The notes: a model not told the origin generated them from the sequence alone. Positions 36,085 through 49,309 are shown, counted from the stretch's first letter. The stretch: DNA of 64,000 nucleotides from Gordionus sp. m RMFG-2023 (GCF_954871325.1 NC_088776.1:24414508-24478507); one strand, 5' to 3'. Program-made: numbers and translations.

Positions 36085-36330
36085 TTAAGATGCCATCGTA
36101 CGGCGCTACACACTAAGTCCAAAAGGTAACCTGCAAAAGGCAAATAAACTTTAGGAAGTAGTTATCGCGAATAATTAAAGAATCTCCTCTTTTAAAGGTA
36201 ATTGTAAATATGCCGATGAAAAATCAACTTTGGAAGAATATTTTCCACCTTTCAAATTGGCTAAAATCTCCTCAATTTTAGGCAATGGATACTTCACCTT
36301 AACAATCATCAGCGGTGTATTGTTTAAAAA
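36085..36330 (-). mobile_element. Ty3/Gypsy-like reverse-transcriptase relic
   Basis: On the minus strand the motif YPLPKIEEILANL, then GGKYSSKVDFSSAYLQLPL, and a downstream RLPFG, match the palm region of Ty3/Gypsy (LTR retrotransposon) reverse transcriptases. Only this small part of pol is left. No LTRs, integrase or gag were found next to it. It is a broken, old fossil. Confidence 0.8.
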
Positions 36331-39100
36331 CTTGGTGTGGGGGGGGGGGAAGTGGCTACAATTTTTTTTTATATATTATCAAAAAATATGATATATATAA
36401 AATCGGTTTTATTTAATTACGAATATGAATAAATTCGTTTATTTTAAAAATAATGTAATTTGATACATATATCTAAAATTAAAAAATATATTAATATGAA
36501 TTAAAAAAATTCCCAGAATCTTTCATTTCTTCATTTTCTTTGGGCTGTATTTTTTTTAAAAAAAATTTATTCACCCGCGATGATTCTTTTTCCATATTTT
36601 GATACATGGATCTGAAATCCATTCCGATATCGAAGGTCCATTGATATTTATATACATTCATATTTAAAAAATTATTTACTCATAAACTATGATCAAAATC
36701 TAAGAAGAAAGCCTTTTCCAAACTCGGCAGTAGAATAAAGTCTCCACAAAGTTAAGGAATTTTTCAAATTTTAGGAATATCTTCGTCGATACATAAACTT
36801 TAATTACAATTTTTTTATTTGCATTTCGCCTAATCACGCATCTAGGTTTTTAGGCCAATTTCTTTTTGAATATTTCAGAAAGCATTCCTAAAATAAAAAA
36901 ATAATTTTATTCAAGTCATTTTACCCTAGTTTTCAAAGTTACCCAGACGGGATCGCAAAGAGAAATTATTAATTGGCCTATTTCTAATGTTACTAGTTAT
37001 GTTTTTAAAATAAAAGTGGAATTTCTGAATCGAGCTACATATTTAAATATTTACCTAGGTGGAAGGGTAGGGCAGGTGCGAATTATCTAATTTTTGTGAA
37101 GGGTGGTAGAGTAAAGTAAAAATAAACAATATTTATAGATTAAAGATAAAAATAACATAAATTTTTTTTAAAATTTATTAATAAATCTTTATTTCTCATT
37201 CATTCATAAACAATTTAGTACAGTTTAAAGTTACACGCTCGTGACTAATATTTAGAATACGGTTAGTAACAACTAGTTGATTATCACCATCTAATAATTA
37301 TTTTTATTCCTGGCCTAAATAATAATGAGACCTGAAAGAGTTTAATTCAAATTTTTTAGAGGGGTAGAAGTAGATTTTAGAGGGGGTGTGCTTCTAATGA
37401 ATATTTGTCATGTAGATGCTCCCTATATAATATTTTAATATTGTTAACATGTTCCTAATGATTTTCTAAAATATCAGTATAAAAAAAAAATGGTTAATTG
37501 GCAAAAGGACACCGAAAAAAATTGAAATTCCTTTTAAACATTTAAAAGATATTGTTAAATATTCTTTTTGCCAGTAGTGTTGTTAAACCAGCTAAATGCT
37601 AACAGTCGAGGAAATTGACAAAGACTTAAGACGAGTATATTTTTTCAAGATTGAGCTATCCCTTAAGTTTAAACCTCGATAGAGGCTAAGATAATAGTTT
37701 TCGTTAAAATTTGATTTAACCTAAGTTGACTCCTGTTTAAAATGCAGCTACACCACTACTTGCTGGTGATGAACCTCATTCTATACTTTAAATAAAGCAG
37801 AAATGGCAGCAAATTATAAGAATTTCTATACCTTTTCCTTCTCTATCTTCTATGTGGTTATAAAAATAATATGACAACAATGTTTGACTATATAATTTTA
37901 ATTTTTATAATAATAATAAGGAAAAGGGGATTCAAATTTAACAGTTTTAAAAAAATTTAAAATTTCTGGAGGAGGGTGGTTAAACCACTCCTCAAAATTT
38001 AGAAAGGGCTAAAAAACAAAAAAGAAATTGGGTGGGGGGGAGGGGGGGGGGCTTACCCTTCCGTAGCACATCTACCAATACACCCCTGATCATCACACTC
38101 TATATTTAATAATAAATTCCAACAATGTGCAATTTTGCCGTTTGATATATTTTGAAACAATTTTTAATATCTTGGGACAAAAGAGAAGACAACACCTAAA
38201 TAATTTTTCAAATAAAAAATAAATAGAACCCTCGACGTTCTACTCCGCTGCGCTACGTTTGCGCTCTCACTCTGTTTCAGAGAGCAAGTCTCGTTGGCAT
38301 ATAGTCTAACAGGGCATAATATTTGAGATGCTATTTTGGTTAGGACCTAGAATTGTTGGATTAAAAATATATAAGATGGCGAGTTAATAAAAATAGTGGG
38401 TATTTTATTTTTGCGAAAATATATATATAGTGTATTTCATTTTGTGTCTCAGTTATATATCAATAGTATAATAAACAATTTTTGGGCGGTTTTGTATTTG
38501 TAATTTTTTAATAATAAAGTTATATTATGTATTGATAATGTAATATGTGTGAGTGGTGTACATTAAGAAACATATGGAAAATGTTAGATATATTCTTAAT
38601 ATATCATAATTATAGTAGCATATAAACCGTTGTTTTTTATATATCATTTTTGGTTAATGTGTTTGAGCGACCTGGGGTTGTTTATTTGCCAATTTAGTAT
38701 GGGAATAGGAAATGTGCATCAGCTAGACATGCCTTATTTATTTTTTATATGGGTATTGTGTTGGATGAAAAATATTTTAAAGGTATCTATTTTTTAAACA
38801 TGGGTTTAAACAAAACCATGACTAGGCTTTATATTATAGGGACCATAACAAGGAAATCATTTGGAGCCAGCCCCTTCCCTCATAAAAAAATTCCCTTGCC
38901 TTGAACCAGAGAATTAGTATTTTGGATGTTTTAAGGAATCTTTAGTTACACATTCTTTTGTTGTTGTTAATAACTAAGCAAATAAGTTAAATCTATGTTT
39001 ACCAAAATGATATTAAATTTAACATGGCTGACCTGTTTACGAACTAATAAAACACAATAACATATTGTGAATATGACAACAGTTTTTATAATAATTATGT
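36331..39100. other. A+T-rich stretch with poly-G tracts
   Basis: Runs of G at about 36339-36349 and 38034-38051 sit in short G+C-richer islands that resemble transposon termini. A G+C-rich 80-bp island at 38229-38310 contains a tRNA A-box-like string on the minus strand but no full tRNA. No gene was recognised. Confidence 0.4.
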
Positions 39101-39109
39101 TATGTGAAT

Positions 39110-40627
39110 CAAACGGTTCGGTTTGTTCCTGTTTTTAGTTTAAAATTTTATAAAAGTTTTGTTCCATTTCGGTTTTTTAAATTTCATATCGGTTCGGTTT
39201 ATAATTTATAACGGTTCTTTTCGGTTTTTTCCGGTTTTATAAATTTGATTTTTAAAAAAATTAATCATTAACCATGTATATATTAATTTTAGAGAAAAAT
39301 CTTTATTTATAATTTATAATTTCTTATTTAATTTAACCATGATAATCTAATAGATATTTTTATTAAACTTAGTAAATATAAATTAGACAAATGAATTTTT
39401 TTATTTCATAAATAAATAAGATAAAAACAAACATGCGTAAATACAATGATGAATAAAATAACACATATATATAATAAAATGTATACTATTTATGTTTAAA
39501 AGAGAATTAGAACGGATAACTAAAATATTTTCTAATATTTCAGGATTTAATTTAGTTCTCTGTGCAGAGAGTATAAACTTAAGGCTAGAAAATGCTCTTT
39601 CTACGGATACCTGCGTAGATGGAACTGCTAGCACAGTTATAGCTAACTTATAAAGTTCTGGCATACTATTCTTTACATTTTCTCAATAATTCAAAAGATT
39701 GGTATCTTTTTTTAATCTCTCTCTATATTATCAAATGACCGAATTATACATTTATTATAATTTTCTATGCCCTGAGAATTATTCTTATTAAGACATTCAT
39801 GCGACTTTAATAAATCTTCAAAATCATCATCTAAATTATCTTTCGAATGCGAACACGTAGGTATAGTATTTAGAATTTCAATATTCTGATTATTTAGACT
39901 TTGTATCAAGTTCCAAGTTTTACAAAGATGTTTTCTGGCGATCTCTCTTCCTTCAAATGTTAAAAATATTATTTTAATAATAAATAATTTATAATGACTT
40001 AAATGAATATTAGAATTCTGAATTTAAAAAAAAATTATCATATCATTAAAATATTGCTGACCATTTTATTTATTGTCATTTAAATTCTATGATCCAAATG
40101 AGATAAAAAATAAACCATATAATATAAAAATAAAAAAGTACTTGATTTCTATTAGTTGTTAGTTATTAATAGTAGATTTATTTAATTTTTCCCTAAATTA
40201 TTAGCAAGTATTATTATAAAAGCTTATTAATAACTTATATATATAAACTGTTAATTTAGCCAAGAATAATTATGTGTGATTTTAAGATATCTTATCTAAT
40301 TAACAGATAATTTGCCTAATCTCTAATAAAATAAGTATTTAAAGAAAAAAACAATAAACTTGGTATCAATTGATATATAATGTTGATATGTTGATAATAT
40401 AAAAATATTTAATTTGAAAAGAAATCACCAATTTAAAAAATTCCACCAAGGAAAATTAAAATTTCAAATTTAGGTTAGTAATTTCAAATTATTTATTAAC
40501 CGGTTCAAAATATTTATAACGTTTCGGTTCGCTCTTTTTATATTTTCTTTATAACGGTTCGGTTAAGGTTACGATTCAGAAAATCATAACGGTTCATTCC
40601 GGCATGGCGGTTCGGTTCGAAACCCTG
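39110..40627 (-). mobile_element. Internally deleted hAT transposon
   Basis: A right end CAGGGTTTCGAACCGAACC (reversed) and a left end CAAACGGTTCGGTTTG carry the GGTTCGGTT subterminal style. The flanks TATGTGAAT (39101-39109) and TATGTGAT (40628-40635) fit an 8-bp target duplication with one extra base. Inside lies only the transposase C-terminus on the minus strand. The same terminal motif occurs in fragments at 1275, 4140, 4490 and 59580. Confidence 0.75.
39506..39960 (-). pseudogene. hAT transposase C-terminal (dimerisation) domain remnant
   Basis: The dimerisation block reads MPELYKLAITVLAVPSTQVS, then VERAFSSLKFILSAQRTKL and LNPEILENILVIRSN, a strong match to hAT C-terminal domains; PS...VERAFS is the hallmark. 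Upstream are ARKHLCKTWNLI and an acidic linker DDDFEDLL. Between them NYW-type sequence carries a stop where the family has Trp, and the catalytic core is absent, so it is non-functional. Confidence 0.85.
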
Positions 40628-40635
40628 TATGTGAT

Positions 40636-42866
40636 AGGCCAATCCGTTGTATAATTATTGACTTTTCTTTCAATGATACTAACAAACCTTGCAACTTTAA
40701 TAAAATAATTAAAGGTCCTTTAAAAACTACAATTTACTTAGGCCCTAATCAAAGTAAACCCAAATCAAAACTAAATTCAAACAACGAAATCAAAATAATC
40801 CAGTCACCCTTTGCACGTAATTTTATATGTTCGATAAGTATTATTATAATATAAATTGAATAAATATGATTTTATAGGTGCAATTTTTAAAATATCAAAA
40901 TTTGTGATCTGTGCAAATACTCTTTATTAAATGCAATGGTTGAAATAATAATTTAATCTATTGTCTGAGCATTTTTGTCAAAAAATATAAAATAGATAAA
41001 AACCAAGTAATAAGAATCGGCATTAATGGAAACCCGTCGCAACCGAGCAAAAGCTAGGCAAAAACCGACATGGGGATTAAGGGGGGGGAAGTTCTCCATA
41101 AAAATTAGTTCGCTAGTAAAATTTGCCCACAAGGCAGAAACGTCTCCAATTCGCCAGTGTGCGTACATATAATATATATTTATATTTAAGGTGAATTTAA
41201 TTATAATTGAAATAGGGTTGGGATTAAAGGTTAGAAAGATATTGGTTAGGGTTAATTAAAGGCTTGAGATATATAGGTTAAGGGGTAAGATATATTAAGA
41301 ACGAATCTGACAGGTTATGTGATTAAAAATAAGAGTTGACCATAGAGTTTATTATTTTCAATTATGGTTATTTTTGAATTTAAATAGAACAATTATAAAA
41401 AAAATTAAAATAATTTAAAAATACGTGGTGTATTTATTAAAAAAAATATTATATTTATATTAAATGATTTTACCTCGAAGTCTGTTGGAATTGGAATAGT
41501 AAAAAAATAATATAAGGAAAATATTTTTTCTTATTGAATATAATAATGACTAACTTTAAAATTCACATTTTTACTAAATTTTTATATTCCTTGTTTTTTT
41601 ACACAAATTTATAAAAATTTTACAAGATTAAATCTTCTTTTTACGATAGATAAATGCAGATAATAAAAATAATATTAAAAAAAGAATTATGTGAATCCTT
41701 CACGTGTTCCTATATATTCATTCACATTCCTATTCCATTCCCATACCCCCCCCCCTCCCCACACACAAATTAATTTGTTTTTATTATTTTTCATTCGAGT
41801 GTTGTTTTTTTTTTAAAATATAAAAATATTTTAAAAAGTAAACTGATAATAATTAACATTTTATATAATATATAGTTATACTAATATTGTATTGATATCA
41901 AATTTCTCTCTAATATTTGAGATTCTATTGTACATACAATTTCAATCAATTTATAATATAATTTTATATTATAAACTTTTTTAAGTAGAGGTTGCACATG
42001 AAAAAAAATCTTCAATGCTAATATTAATTAAAGAGAAAAATAAATGACATAATTATATAAATGTATCAAGATATGCTAATCAGGGATTGAATCTCTCTAT
42101 CTTTAATCATTAACGGGAGATTTTTAATTTGAAAAATTTGATTGAAAGTGTAAAGTAAAAGTCTTCAATTTGAATTTCAGACAATTTTGCCCATAATTTT
42201 GAACTATTAATCTTTATATGGATTTTTCAAATAAATTAGAAACATACAAAAGTTTATGGAAAAAATTATTTAAATGCATAGTGTAGGTACTCAACATAAG
42301 CTGGTATATATTTTTGATTAAATCAGATTTTTTTAAATTTTAAAATCCTAATAAATTAATGATTTACAATTGAGAATTTTCGAATTCCATATCTCCACGA
42401 CATAAATATGATTAAATAATTGTCGATGGCGGAAATGTTAAAAATTGTAAGGTAATAAAATAAGTAGCCTTATGAAAGTTTGCTAAAATATTTTGGTAAG
42501 TAAAGTAAAACGAGACATCGCTAACTTCTTATAATTTGAGCTTGCTTAATTCTTTTTATGAAAACATTATTTCTGTCGATGCCGCTGGGACTAGAGTAGT
42601 AAACTACATTTTTCAAATTTATAAAATAATAATTATTTCACTCAAATAGTTTATATTCGTAGTCCATTTTAAGGGCAACATTAACTTCCTTATAAAAAAA
42701 CTTTATATCTCTAAAACAATCATCAATTTCGGTATCATAATAAATTTATCACAAAAGGTAACCTCCAAATTTTAAAATATCCTATTTTTTAAGATTTAAA
42801 TAATCTAATATTATCTCACTCAATGATTTAGCTATTGATGAAATTTTCATTTCAAACGATTTTTTA
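40636..42866. other. A+T-rich stretch, no firm gene
   Basis: A poly-G run at 41081-41088 and a poly-C run at 41746-41755 are notable. A 43-codon plus-strand frame near 41040-41170 beginning METRRNRAKARQKP is unrecognised and spans the poly-G run. Near 42560-42610 the minus strand has short coding-like frames without family resemblance. Confidence 0.35.
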
Positions 42867-43094
42867 TTAATTATATATTATAGCTGTCAGGAGTAAGCAC
42901 TCTTCACCATATAACCATCTAAGGGCTTTTTCAAGTGCCGACACCACTTTGTTTCTTTTATATACAGAAGCCTTCGCATCTTTGGCGAGATAAATTATTT
43001 TTGTAATTAAATTCCTAATTTTAACTATAACTAACTTTATTAGGTTGCCATTGTCATAGAAAACTTCTACCCTCCGATTTGGATTTCTCAGAAT
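42867..43094 (-). CDS. Unidentified coding-like open frame (possible terminal exon)
   Basis: I do not recognise this protein. On the minus strand the frame is open from 43088 or just upstream to a stop at 42867-42869, about 73 codons, without an ATG at its start. It reads RRVEVFYDNGNLIKLVIVKI, then LAKDAKASVYKRNKVVSALE and KALRWLYGEE. It is G+C-richer than its surroundings, with charged, amphipathic, mostly helical character and sensible codon use. An AG at about 43089-43090 could be an acceptor, so it may be the last exon of a gene whose other exons were not found, or a transposon fragment. Confidence 0.35.
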   Translation of the reverse strand: MLRNPNRRVEVFYDNGNLIKLVIVKIRNLITKIIYLAKDAKASVYKRNKVVSALEKALRWLYGEECLLLTAIIYN

Positions 43095-43555
43095 TCAGCT
43101 TTCCTTTTTTACGTTTTCTCCTGAAAATAGCCTATCTCTAACTGGTAAGTATTTTATCTTTTTTTAAAATCATATCACCTTAAGGAAATTTCCATAGTTT
43201 AGATTTCAATTTCTGTTAAAGCCGTGTCCTAGTTCAACCTATTTTTCATAATTATTGCTGTCTAGCCTAGGCTAAACAGCTTTCAAACCAGGGAATTCTA
43301 TTTTGGTTTGTCTATATTGTTTGGTAGCCATGTTATATTTGGTATTTTTTCTTCGTTTATATATTTTTTATTTCTTTTGTTTCTATTACTTTTTAGGCTG
43401 CTTAGAATCTAAATAACCGGCTAAACAGCCGGCTGTGAAGTAATAAGTCGAACCTAAACAAGGCTAAGTGTTGTAGTCTGTTCTTCTATAAAATTAGTGT
43501 GAATCTGTTGATAATTTTCATTTATTATTTTAAAGCAATTGAATTATATTTATAT

Positions 43556-43790
43556 CAGAGACCTGCAGAGATACCATTTGCACGGCCTGGCTTGGATTTT
43601 TCAAAAAAAAATTTCCCTAGGTTTTTTCTGCTCTGCCTTGCCCAGATTTTATATTTTTAAGCCCGGCCCATAATTTTTTAAAAATATATTTTATTTGTTT
43701 TTAATTTTTATAGTTAATAATGGCGATTTAAAATCTGGTTTTAAAATATATGCCCCCGCCCGGGTATAAATTAAAATACGCAGGTCTCTG
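43556..43790. mobile_element. Non-autonomous hAT (MITE-like), perfect 8-bp target duplication
   Basis: A 235-bp element with inverted ends CAGAGACCTGCAGAG and CAGAGACCTGCGTAT. The direct repeat ATTTATAT flanks it at 43548-43555 and 43791-43798. It has C+G-rich subterminal pieces (CACGGCCTGG, AGCCCGGCCC, CCGCCCGGG) and no coding capacity. Its ends match those of the larger element at 48993-51288, its likely source family. Confidence 0.9.
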
Positions 43791-43798
43791 ATTTATAT

Positions 43799-46462
43799 AA
43801 TGAATTATTAAATATCTATAAATATGATAATTAATAGAAACTAATTAGCAATATTTAAATGATCCTCAAGAAATGTATTGATATGATATTCTATGCTAAA
43901 AAAAGAAATATGAAACAAATAATATATGAAGAACATGATTATAACTTATATTTAAAAATATTTTTTTTCTAATCTGGCTTTTTTTTCCATTTTTTCTGAT
44001 TGGCCTCAAAAATCGACTTTTTCTCGCAGTTTTGTTGGCAAAATTCTCATTATCAAGTGTTTAATAAATGGCTTAAAACTTGAATAGAATCTATTATTGT
44101 TTGAACATCTAAGTAAAATATCGTGTAACCGTTTTTTTCGTATACCATCACAAGAAAGTATAATCTTATTATAGAATATTAAAGGGGGTTCGAAGTAACT
44201 ATGAAAAATAAAATTTGCATAATCTGAATATTTATTGTATGTATGAATTAAATGGTTTCTTTAGTTAATGGTATTATCAGGATCAATTTTAAAAATTTCT
44301 TATGATTCTGCATTAGCTAATGACATTTCGGCGAAAAAGCCTGAAGCCTCATATTTTAAAAAAAGTGTCAAAATAAATACATGACTTTCAGGTTGAAAGA
44401 AATTAAATAGATAAGACCGATAATAACTTTGTTAGATCAAATTTTGGAGAATTTTCTAGGCAATATACTGCTTTTTACAAACGAGGCCAGTAAATTTTTA
44501 TATAAGCGCCAAAAATTCAAATTGAAATTTTTAGACATATAGTTTTTTTTAAATTTTATAGTATTTTTACACTGTTTTAAGTATTTTAATTTGATCTTAT
44601 ATTATAATATAAATTTTGCAAAACTTGAAAATAAATAAACTGATTATTTAAAAAAGAAAAAATATATATTCTGTAAAATTAACCTTAAGCTAAAATAACA
44701 TTATAATATGCTTAACAATTTCACAATAATGACTAAATTGAATTCCTTTATAGAAATTATAATTATTATTTTACTAAATATTGTTTATTTAAGATAGATG
44801 TCTAAAATGAAATAAAGCAAACATATGTTTAAAATCAATATTATTTTACATACTATATTTATTTTTATTAAATAAAACATTAATTTATGTTAAAAAATTA
44901 ATATTGATTATTTTTACTAAATTTCATTATGCTTCTATTAAAATCAATGTAATAATATATTAACTAACTTTGTTATTTAAATTTTGATCTTAATAATGTA
45001 GGGGGATCGTTAATATCTGGCCACAGGGAACTGGCCTGCCGCCTCTACATCTTATCTATTGAAATATTTTATCTTAAAAATTTTCAAAATATGTCGATAA
45101 AAATTTTTTTATTTAATATACTCTTTGAACAATATATATTTTTTGCTTAGCCAAGAATTTAAGCCTTTAAATTTATGATATTTTATATAGATAATAATTC
45201 CCAAACATTGAGCTATATTCATAATAATAAATGAATTTAAATTGCTTTATTTAGTAATTTATATTTATTATTTGATAAAATGGATAGGATTAGGAAGGCA
45301 ATAACTGGTCAGGTGGAAAATCTGTTTTATTTTAAAATGTTGCTGGTTTGTAATATTTTGCCAAAAAACCGTTTTTTACCCATAAATTGTAAAGTTTTAC
45401 AAACGGGACCCTTAAAGTTTTCGCTATAAAATAGAAGTTATTGTAAGTTAATAGCTTAACTAAAAGTAACGATTTATATAATATATATCTTTGGATAGCG
45501 AAGTTATAAACCGGTTAAAATCTTTCATCTGATATGCAACAAAATGGAAAATATTAACCACTACATATAAAAAGTAATCATTAGGAAAGGAACATTAATA
45601 ACAAGTTTATGAGTTATATTCAATAAAACATTTTAAAATCATTGCAAGAGTGAAAAATAATTAAAATGTACGATATGCCCAAAATGGGAACATTTCAAAT
45701 GCACTAATTTTGATAATTTCTATACATTCCCTTTTTGCATTAATTAGTTTATGTCAAAATAATAAATAAATGTAATATCTTGTTCAATGTATCCAATTTT
45801 ATTTTAACCACTTTACCCTGGTGGTTAGTTATTTTACCCTGTCGAAAATATCACAATCACATAGTTTATCATATCTCCTAAAGTATTAATTTTGTATGTG
45901 AGGGATTGGGAATAGACAGATTTTTAATTTGTTCTGCTTTGCTTTTAATTTTTATTTTAAAATGCAAAATACTACTTGTTTCACTGCGGTCTCATAATGT
46001 TTAATAGATTAGTATAATTATTTGTTTTTATTTAATATTTATCAATATTAAACATTGTTAAAAGTCAGAGATCATGACTAAAACGAATATTGATATAGTT
46101 TGGAATGAGATGAATAAAATGACTTGGTATTTATGTACGGTTGATTTAGTTTATAAATATATTCTATTTTATAAACTTATCTTATTTGACAGTTATTTAC
46201 AATTCTTAAAATAAAAATGAAGAACTATTCATATAATAAAATAAAATCTTTGATTTGATATATCATTCATTTATAATGTATTTTATGCAAATCTAAAAAG
46301 GAAATCGCCGAAAACCTTAATTATTCACAATTAATTTTCTTACATATTTATAAAAAAATATTTGGATACATTGGTTTATATTGATGTAAAAATGATTTAT
46401 TAATAAAACACATATAAAATTATGTTTATTTACGATATAGAGAGTTCCAACTAGGGTCAGAC
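43799..46462. other. A+T-rich stretch with eroded coding traces
   Basis: Near 44290-44360 the minus strand reads ASGFFAEMSLANAES before a stop, with decayed open frames continuing; no family was recognised. The rest is A+T-rich with no defined repeat. Confidence 0.3.
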
Positions 46463-46600
46463 GTTTTGAATTCGAAAGCGTAAGCTTTTTCTATAAGCCG
46501 CTCTCATATCTGCTTCCTGATCTTCAGCATGCCTTTGCCCGGTTTTCGGATGAGTGTCTTTTGATTTAATATTACCGCGTTATCGCGTAAATCTATTCTA
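46463..46600 (-). other. G+C-richer island, possible exon of unknown gene
   Basis: Two overlapping minus-strand frames look coding. One reads RIDLRDNAVILNQKTLIRKP then GKGMLKIRKQI and a stop. The other reads THPKTGQRHAEDQEADMRAA then YRKSLRFRIQN before a GT. Only one can be real. Neither is recognised. Confidence 0.25.
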
Positions 46601-46984
46601 CATGTTACCTTGGTTGGTAATATAATAGTGATGTAATAAGATTAATTTAAAATTTACTTGATAATTTTCTTAAATATTCTAATTCTAGACTGAAATTAAA
46701 TTTATTGACTTATCTAAATGTATTGTAATTTTAATTGGTATGAGTTTTTAATTATGATAATCAACCAAACCAACATCCATGTTGTATATATACAATTTGC
46801 TCAAGAGAAAAATGAATCTGAATTCGGGACTGAAATAAATATTATATTTATTGCCACTCTTGACTTTTGACTTTTCAGTATTTTGCCGAGAGATATAAAT
46901 ATCGTTTTTTAAATTTTAATGTTGAATATGATTGGCTAGTACACTTATTATTACAAATAAATATTTAATGGACTTCATGGTTCT

Positions 46985-47960
46985 TACCTGTTAGGTTTGA
47001 AGCCGATTTTAAAGACACAACCGAGGAATTGTTGCTAAAGACTAAGCCGAATAGTAAGGTACATTTATAAAATCCAAACCGGACCGTGGTCTGGGCCACT
47101 TTTATTTTAAATGCCTATTTAAAACAAAATATCTTTATAAAACTGAAAATTTTTATTTATATGATAATATAGAAAGAATGAAATATGATAAATTACATAC
47201 ATCAATATAAATATTATTTGCAATTATAGGATAATAGTATCAACTTCAATAAGATTTGATTAAAAATGTTCTACAAAATATCCCATTTAGAGCCATGACC
47301 CAATTCATATGATAAATTGTATAATTTTGCTTGATAATCAATTTCTCATCTACCTTCAAGTCAACTGATTTGGAAAATAATTGTTCATAGGGAACTGAAG
47401 TTGCTTGAATTCTTTATTCCCTTTCAATAATATTTACAAGTTAATTTACAGGCATATAATAATTTTTAGTAAAGGATTAAATATATAAGATAACCATTAG
47501 TAGGAATAGTAGTATTCATTTAATTATTCTCTATTGTAAATTATCATATATATTATATTCATTATTATATTAATTAAATCCAATATTCCAAGAGTTAATA
47601 TAACTAACTTTAAACATTTCAACAATTAAAACATTGCCTATTCTTTTTGGCAGGTGAGATTTTGAAATGGTTTAGCCATTGAAATTTCCTAAACATTTGA
47701 ATATTTTATCCTTACATTGTAATTTTCATTTCGTTAATGGCAAATAATATTTAAAAAACCTAGAATACTAGTTTTGTATATGAATAAAACTTGTTCTTGA
47801 ATTGTATATTTATTTGATAATTATAAAAACATGATAAATTTCTATTGGCCTAAACCGGACCGAGCCTAAGTCCGAATGCAAAAATTAAACCGAGGAACCA
47901 ATTCAAGACCAAATCACGGCTAGGTCTAAAAGGAGAAAACCGAAGCGCTAATCTTCGCTA
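46985..47960. repeat. hAT-like islands and a dispersed repeat
   Basis: AACCGGACCG and CCGAGG motif islands lie at about 46985-47115 and 47840-47960. From about 47670 the sequence is a diverged copy of 9340-9710. No complete element ends were found. Confidence 0.45.
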
Positions 47961-48984
47961 CAAATACTGATACTTTTGCATATTTTTTTTTAAAAAAAAA
48001 CTCTTCGCAATGCATAAATATGTGAGAAACGTTATACATACAAAAATAATGCTATAATCACACATCCGGTTGTGCCCTTAACTATATGATCACTAGAAAG
48101 TTATGGGTTACGGAGGATATTAGCCGTAAGAAATAGTAGAGCTAAATTCTATAATCGGAACCTAATCGAAAATAAGTAGAATATACGATCAATTTTCAAA
48201 ACTTAATCTATCCAATTCTAGAGTGTCCCTGTCACCAAGAGGAGGAATATTTGGGATAGTTATTTCATTGTTTTATTACAATAAATTTTAGTAATATGAG
48301 AAATAAGATTGATAAAGGACAATTTTCTCTAACAATGTTCGCTTAAGAACATTTATGGTAAGGCATCTTTAACAACTATTTGACGGAAAAAAACAGACAG
48401 TAATAGCATAAGTTTCATATATTTCCCAAGCCAATGATTATAAATTAAGTATTTAATTATCTTATCTATTTAATTGAATTTATAGTTTATTTTACTATAA
48501 CAACATAGATATTATTCAATAGAACAATTGTTAGACCAGGATAGAATCTACAAAATTAATTTTATTATAATTGGAATTTCCTAAGAATATAGCAAATTTA
48601 ATGCGTCCTATTAGTGAATGCATAGAATATGTCTTTGTTAATAGAAATTGATATATTACCGTTATGATATCTCTCATCCATCCTTAAAAAAAATAGAGGG
48701 CTTATTTAAATGCAGTTTTGCAAATATGATTTAATGAGACATTTCAAATCCCCATGGCTTCTTTACGACACTTACGCGCAACTTACTTTTATATAGAATA
48801 AATTTTTCTTAAAACTTGAACTTGATTGTGTACAGAATTTGTGAAAGTAATATTTAATTTAATTAAAATATCTATAATACTCATGTTTGTGGACCGTAAA
48901 AAACTTTTTGTTTCAGTTAATTGCCATATATTCTCCAATTATACTGTATAAAATAAAATTGAATAATGAACGATTTATTTTTAT
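47961..48984. other. A+T-rich DNA, nothing firm
   Basis: A 23-bp stretch at 48660-48682 on the minus strand reads like a tiny exon (polypyrimidine acceptor, MDERYHN, GTAATA donor), but nothing supports it further. Confidence 0.3.
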
Positions 48985-49309
48985 ATAAATATCAGAGACC
49001 TGCAGAGGTACCATTTGCACGGCCCGGCCCGGCCCGGCCCGGTTTTAAAATTTTTAGGCCCGGCCCGGATATTTTTAAAAAAAATTTTTTACGGCCCGGC
49101 CCGGCCCGACCCGGATTTAAAAATTTAAGGCCCGGCCCTGATATTTTTTTAAAAATTTTTTTACGGCCCGGCCCGGATATAAGTATATTTCATATTTTAT
49201 TCAGATATTTAATTACAAATTGATACTATAAAAAATTTGTGCAAATAATATTTTTGAATATAAAAGATTCTATTTGTGATTTTTAATTTTTATTTAAAAA
49301 ATACATGTA

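Noticed and set aside
38229-38310. tRNA or tRNA-derived SINE (A-box-like TAGCGCAGCGGA on the minus strand)
   Set aside because: No matching B box at the right spacing and no cloverleaf arms could be drawn.
40953-41168. 71-residue minus-strand frame with a counterpart plus-strand frame METRRNRAKARQKP
   Set aside because: Both cross a poly-G run and lack family resemblance; neither can be chosen.
48966-49223. 85-residue plus-strand frame of RPGPARPG-type repeats
   Set aside because: It is produced by the GGCCCGGCCC subterminal repeats of the hAT left end and crosses the element boundary, so it is not a gene.
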